Positions 11,045 to 12,417 of a stretch of DNA of 12,417 nt are shown here, piece after piece (positions within the stretch are counted from its first letter, which is position 1; each line of letters opens with the position of its first letter). The DNA lies in contig JAHDHM010000067.1 in assembly GCA_020631315.1 (NCBI GenBank), positions 1-12,417 on the forward strand. Reading direction: 5' to 3'. A model generated the notes under the pieces. That model worked only from the letters and a program-made list of their open reading frames with translations. It did not search any database and was not told the origin of the DNA. Position numbers and translations under genes: made by a program. The DNA is from Acidimicrobiales bacterium. GTDB lineage: Bacteria > Actinomycetota > Acidimicrobiia > Acidimicrobiales > Poriferisodaliceae.

Positions 11045-12417
11045 TTGCGGAGTCGGGGCGAGTTCGCGTCATCGACTGCCGGAGCTGCGATGTCAGCGAC
11101 GTGGTAGCACCGGCCACCCGATCCCTTGGCGCTGTACATGGCCTGGTCGGCCCGCCTGACCAGCTCGTCGGGTGATTCACCGGGCTGGCCCACGGCGATG
11201 CCGACGGACGTGCCGATGTCGGCCATGGTCCCGCCGACGTCGATCGGCTGGGTGATGGCGTCGATGACGTCGATCGCGAGCGACTTGGCACGCGACAGGT
11301 CCGACGGTCGAGCGAGGAGGATGAACTCGTCGCCGCCGAGACGTGCTGCCACGTCGTCGTCGCCGAGGATGCCGCGCAGCCGGTCGGCCACCGTCTCGAG
11401 CACGCGGTCGCCCGCATCGTGCCCGATGGTGTCGTTCACGGCCTTGAAGCCGTCGAGGTCGAGGAACAACAGGCAGCTCGTGGGGATCTCGGTCTCACCG
11501 AGCAGTTCGAAGAGGCGCCCGCGGTTGGGTAGTCCGGTCAGCGCGTCGTGGCTGGCGTCGTGCGCCAGCTGCTGCGACCACTTGGCGAGGTTCTCGTACA
11601 TGACGGTCGAGTTCCACGCGGAACGCGTCTGCTGCAACAGCAGACCGAACGACTCGAGCCGCGGTGCGTTGGGTTCGGGGATCGACCGCATGAACGACCG
11701 CAGCGCGATGGTCGAGCCGTCGTCGGCCATGAAGGCACCGACGGCGCGGGCCAGGTAGCCGTCCTGGGTCAGCCGCAGGTTCGACTCGTGGGTCTCGCCG
11801 ACCCGTTCGATCTCGATCGAACCGATCGCCAGCGAACCAAGGACTGGGTCGTCGTTGGGCTCGATGGTCGTCGGGGCCCCGTCGGCGACGACGAGGTTCC
11901 ACCTCTGGCCTGGTCGGCGGTGCGACACGTCGACTCGGTCGAGACCGAGGCTGGTGCCGACGGTGGCGGCGTGGAACAGCACGTCCCTCGGGCGCCGTGC
12001 CGCGGTCATCGACTCACCGGCGCGACTCAGGTGGCGGAGCTGTTCGGTGCGTTCATCGGCGCTCAGGCGCGCGGATCCGGCGGCCGCGACGTCGACGCGC
12101 AGACGGTTGGCGACCACGGCTGCGGGCACCACGATGGCGCCGACGGCCACGACCTGCTGGACGGCGATACGCATCAGTCCGCCGGAGCTGGAGTCCGGGT
12201 CGACCATCTGGAGCTGTAGTGCGATGTGCAGCACGCTGATGAAGATCCACGTGATCATCGCGCCGGCGGCACGGTGGGATTCGGCAGCGTCGAAGACGGG
12301 CACGAGCAACGCGACCCACAACAGCGGCGTGGCGGTCATGTCGACCACCAGCATGATCGCCAGCGCGAGCACCGCGTCGACGACGATCTGGCCGATGCTC
12401 CAGCGCTCGATGATGAG
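11038..12417 (-). CDS. Membrane-bound GGDEF diguanylate cyclase (5' end outside window)
   Basis: 459 residues are visible. The frame stays open through the right edge, so the true start lies outside; a GTG at 12372 is internal and within a membrane helix. Order: about four hydrophobic segments (12100-12400, e.g. ATPLLWVALLVPVF and GAMITWIFISVLHIALQL), a cytosolic helix, a GAF-like region at about 11560-12040, and a GGDEF domain. The signature RLGGDEF is intact (GGDEF at 11323-11337), with DALTGLPNRGRLFELL and FLDLDGFKAVNDTIGHDAGD before it and ADQAMYSAKGSG after. Catalysis of c-di-GMP formation from two GTP is therefore expected. The inhibitory I-site RxxD is replaced by GDDD. No EAL domain follows. 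Confidence 0.93.
   Translation of the reverse strand, partial: LIIERWSIGQIVVDAVLALAIMLVVDMTATPLLWVALLVPVFDAAESHRAAGAMITWIFISVLHIALQLQMVDPDSSSGGLMRIAVQQVVAVGAIVVPAAVVANRLRVDVAAAGSARLSADERTEQLRHLSRAGESMTAARRPRDVLFHAATVGTSLGLDRVDVSHRRPGQRWNLVVADGAPTTIEPNDDPVLGSLAIGSIEIERVGETHESNLRLTQDGYLARAVGAFMADDGSTIALRSFMRSIPEPNAPRLESFGLLLQQTRSAWNSTVMYENLAKWSQQLAHDASHDALTGLPNRGRLFELLGETEIPTSCLLFLDLDGFKAVNDTIGHDAGDRVLETVADRLRGILGDDDVAARLGGDEFILLARPSDLSRAKSLAIDVIDAITQPIDVGGTMADIGTSVGIAVGQPGESPDELVRRADQAMYSAKGSGGRCYHVADIAAPAVDDANSPRLRKR

Overview
The window is uniformly GC-rich, densely coded, and looks chromosomal and actinobacterial. The best taxonomic clue is the gene order pgsA - gcvH - FHA protein - MerR regulator - BFN (DUF151) protein. 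This matches from memory the conserved mycobacterial neighbourhood Rv1822-Rv1829. The sequence style (Zn-ribbon FHA, many GTG starts, type VII-like genes outside a full ESX cluster) would suit the class Acidimicrobiia, but that is an inference. I see no rRNA, tRNA, CRISPR array or insertion sequence.

Left part (1-7629): a type VII secretion-like locus. A very large FtsK/SpoIIIE-type ATPase of the EccC/EssC kind runs leftwards from 4053 and leaves the window with its stop codon unseen. It is divergent from a rightward three-gene cassette: a 164-aa WXG100-like protein (4181-4675), a 139-aa helical EspC/WXG-like protein with a Pro-rich tail (4677-5096), and an unrecognised 836-aa protein (5119-7629). 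The last has a WXG/EspC-like helical N-terminus, EF-hand-like repeats and an uncharacterised large C-terminal part. The simplest reading is that the ATPase recognises or drives export of the helical proteins and that the 836-aa protein is a secreted effector or substrate. No eccB, eccD, eccE or mycosin gene is in view.

Middle part (7604-10496): a leftward housekeeping operon, pgsA-like CDP-alcohol phosphatidyltransferase, gcvH, Zn-ribbon/FHA protein, FtsR-like MerR regulator and BFN-domain protein. Junctions between the first four are 10 nt or less, or overlap. The operon ends tail-to-tail with the 836-aa gene, overlapping it by 26 bp.

Right part (10497-12417): a short divergent promoter region holds a perfect 30-bp tandem repeat and a TANNNT hexamer exactly 6 nt before each start codon, suggesting two leaderless transcripts. 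A HIT-family hydrolase follows rightwards. A convergent-gene hairpin separates it from a membrane-bound GGDEF diguanylate cyclase, read leftwards, whose N-terminus lies outside the window.

Most interesting: the divergent type VII-like module with its novel 836-aa candidate substrate, a Cys pentapeptide repeat in the ATPase N-terminus, a perfect 24-bp palindrome inside the 836-aa gene, and the repeat-bearing leaderless promoter pair.
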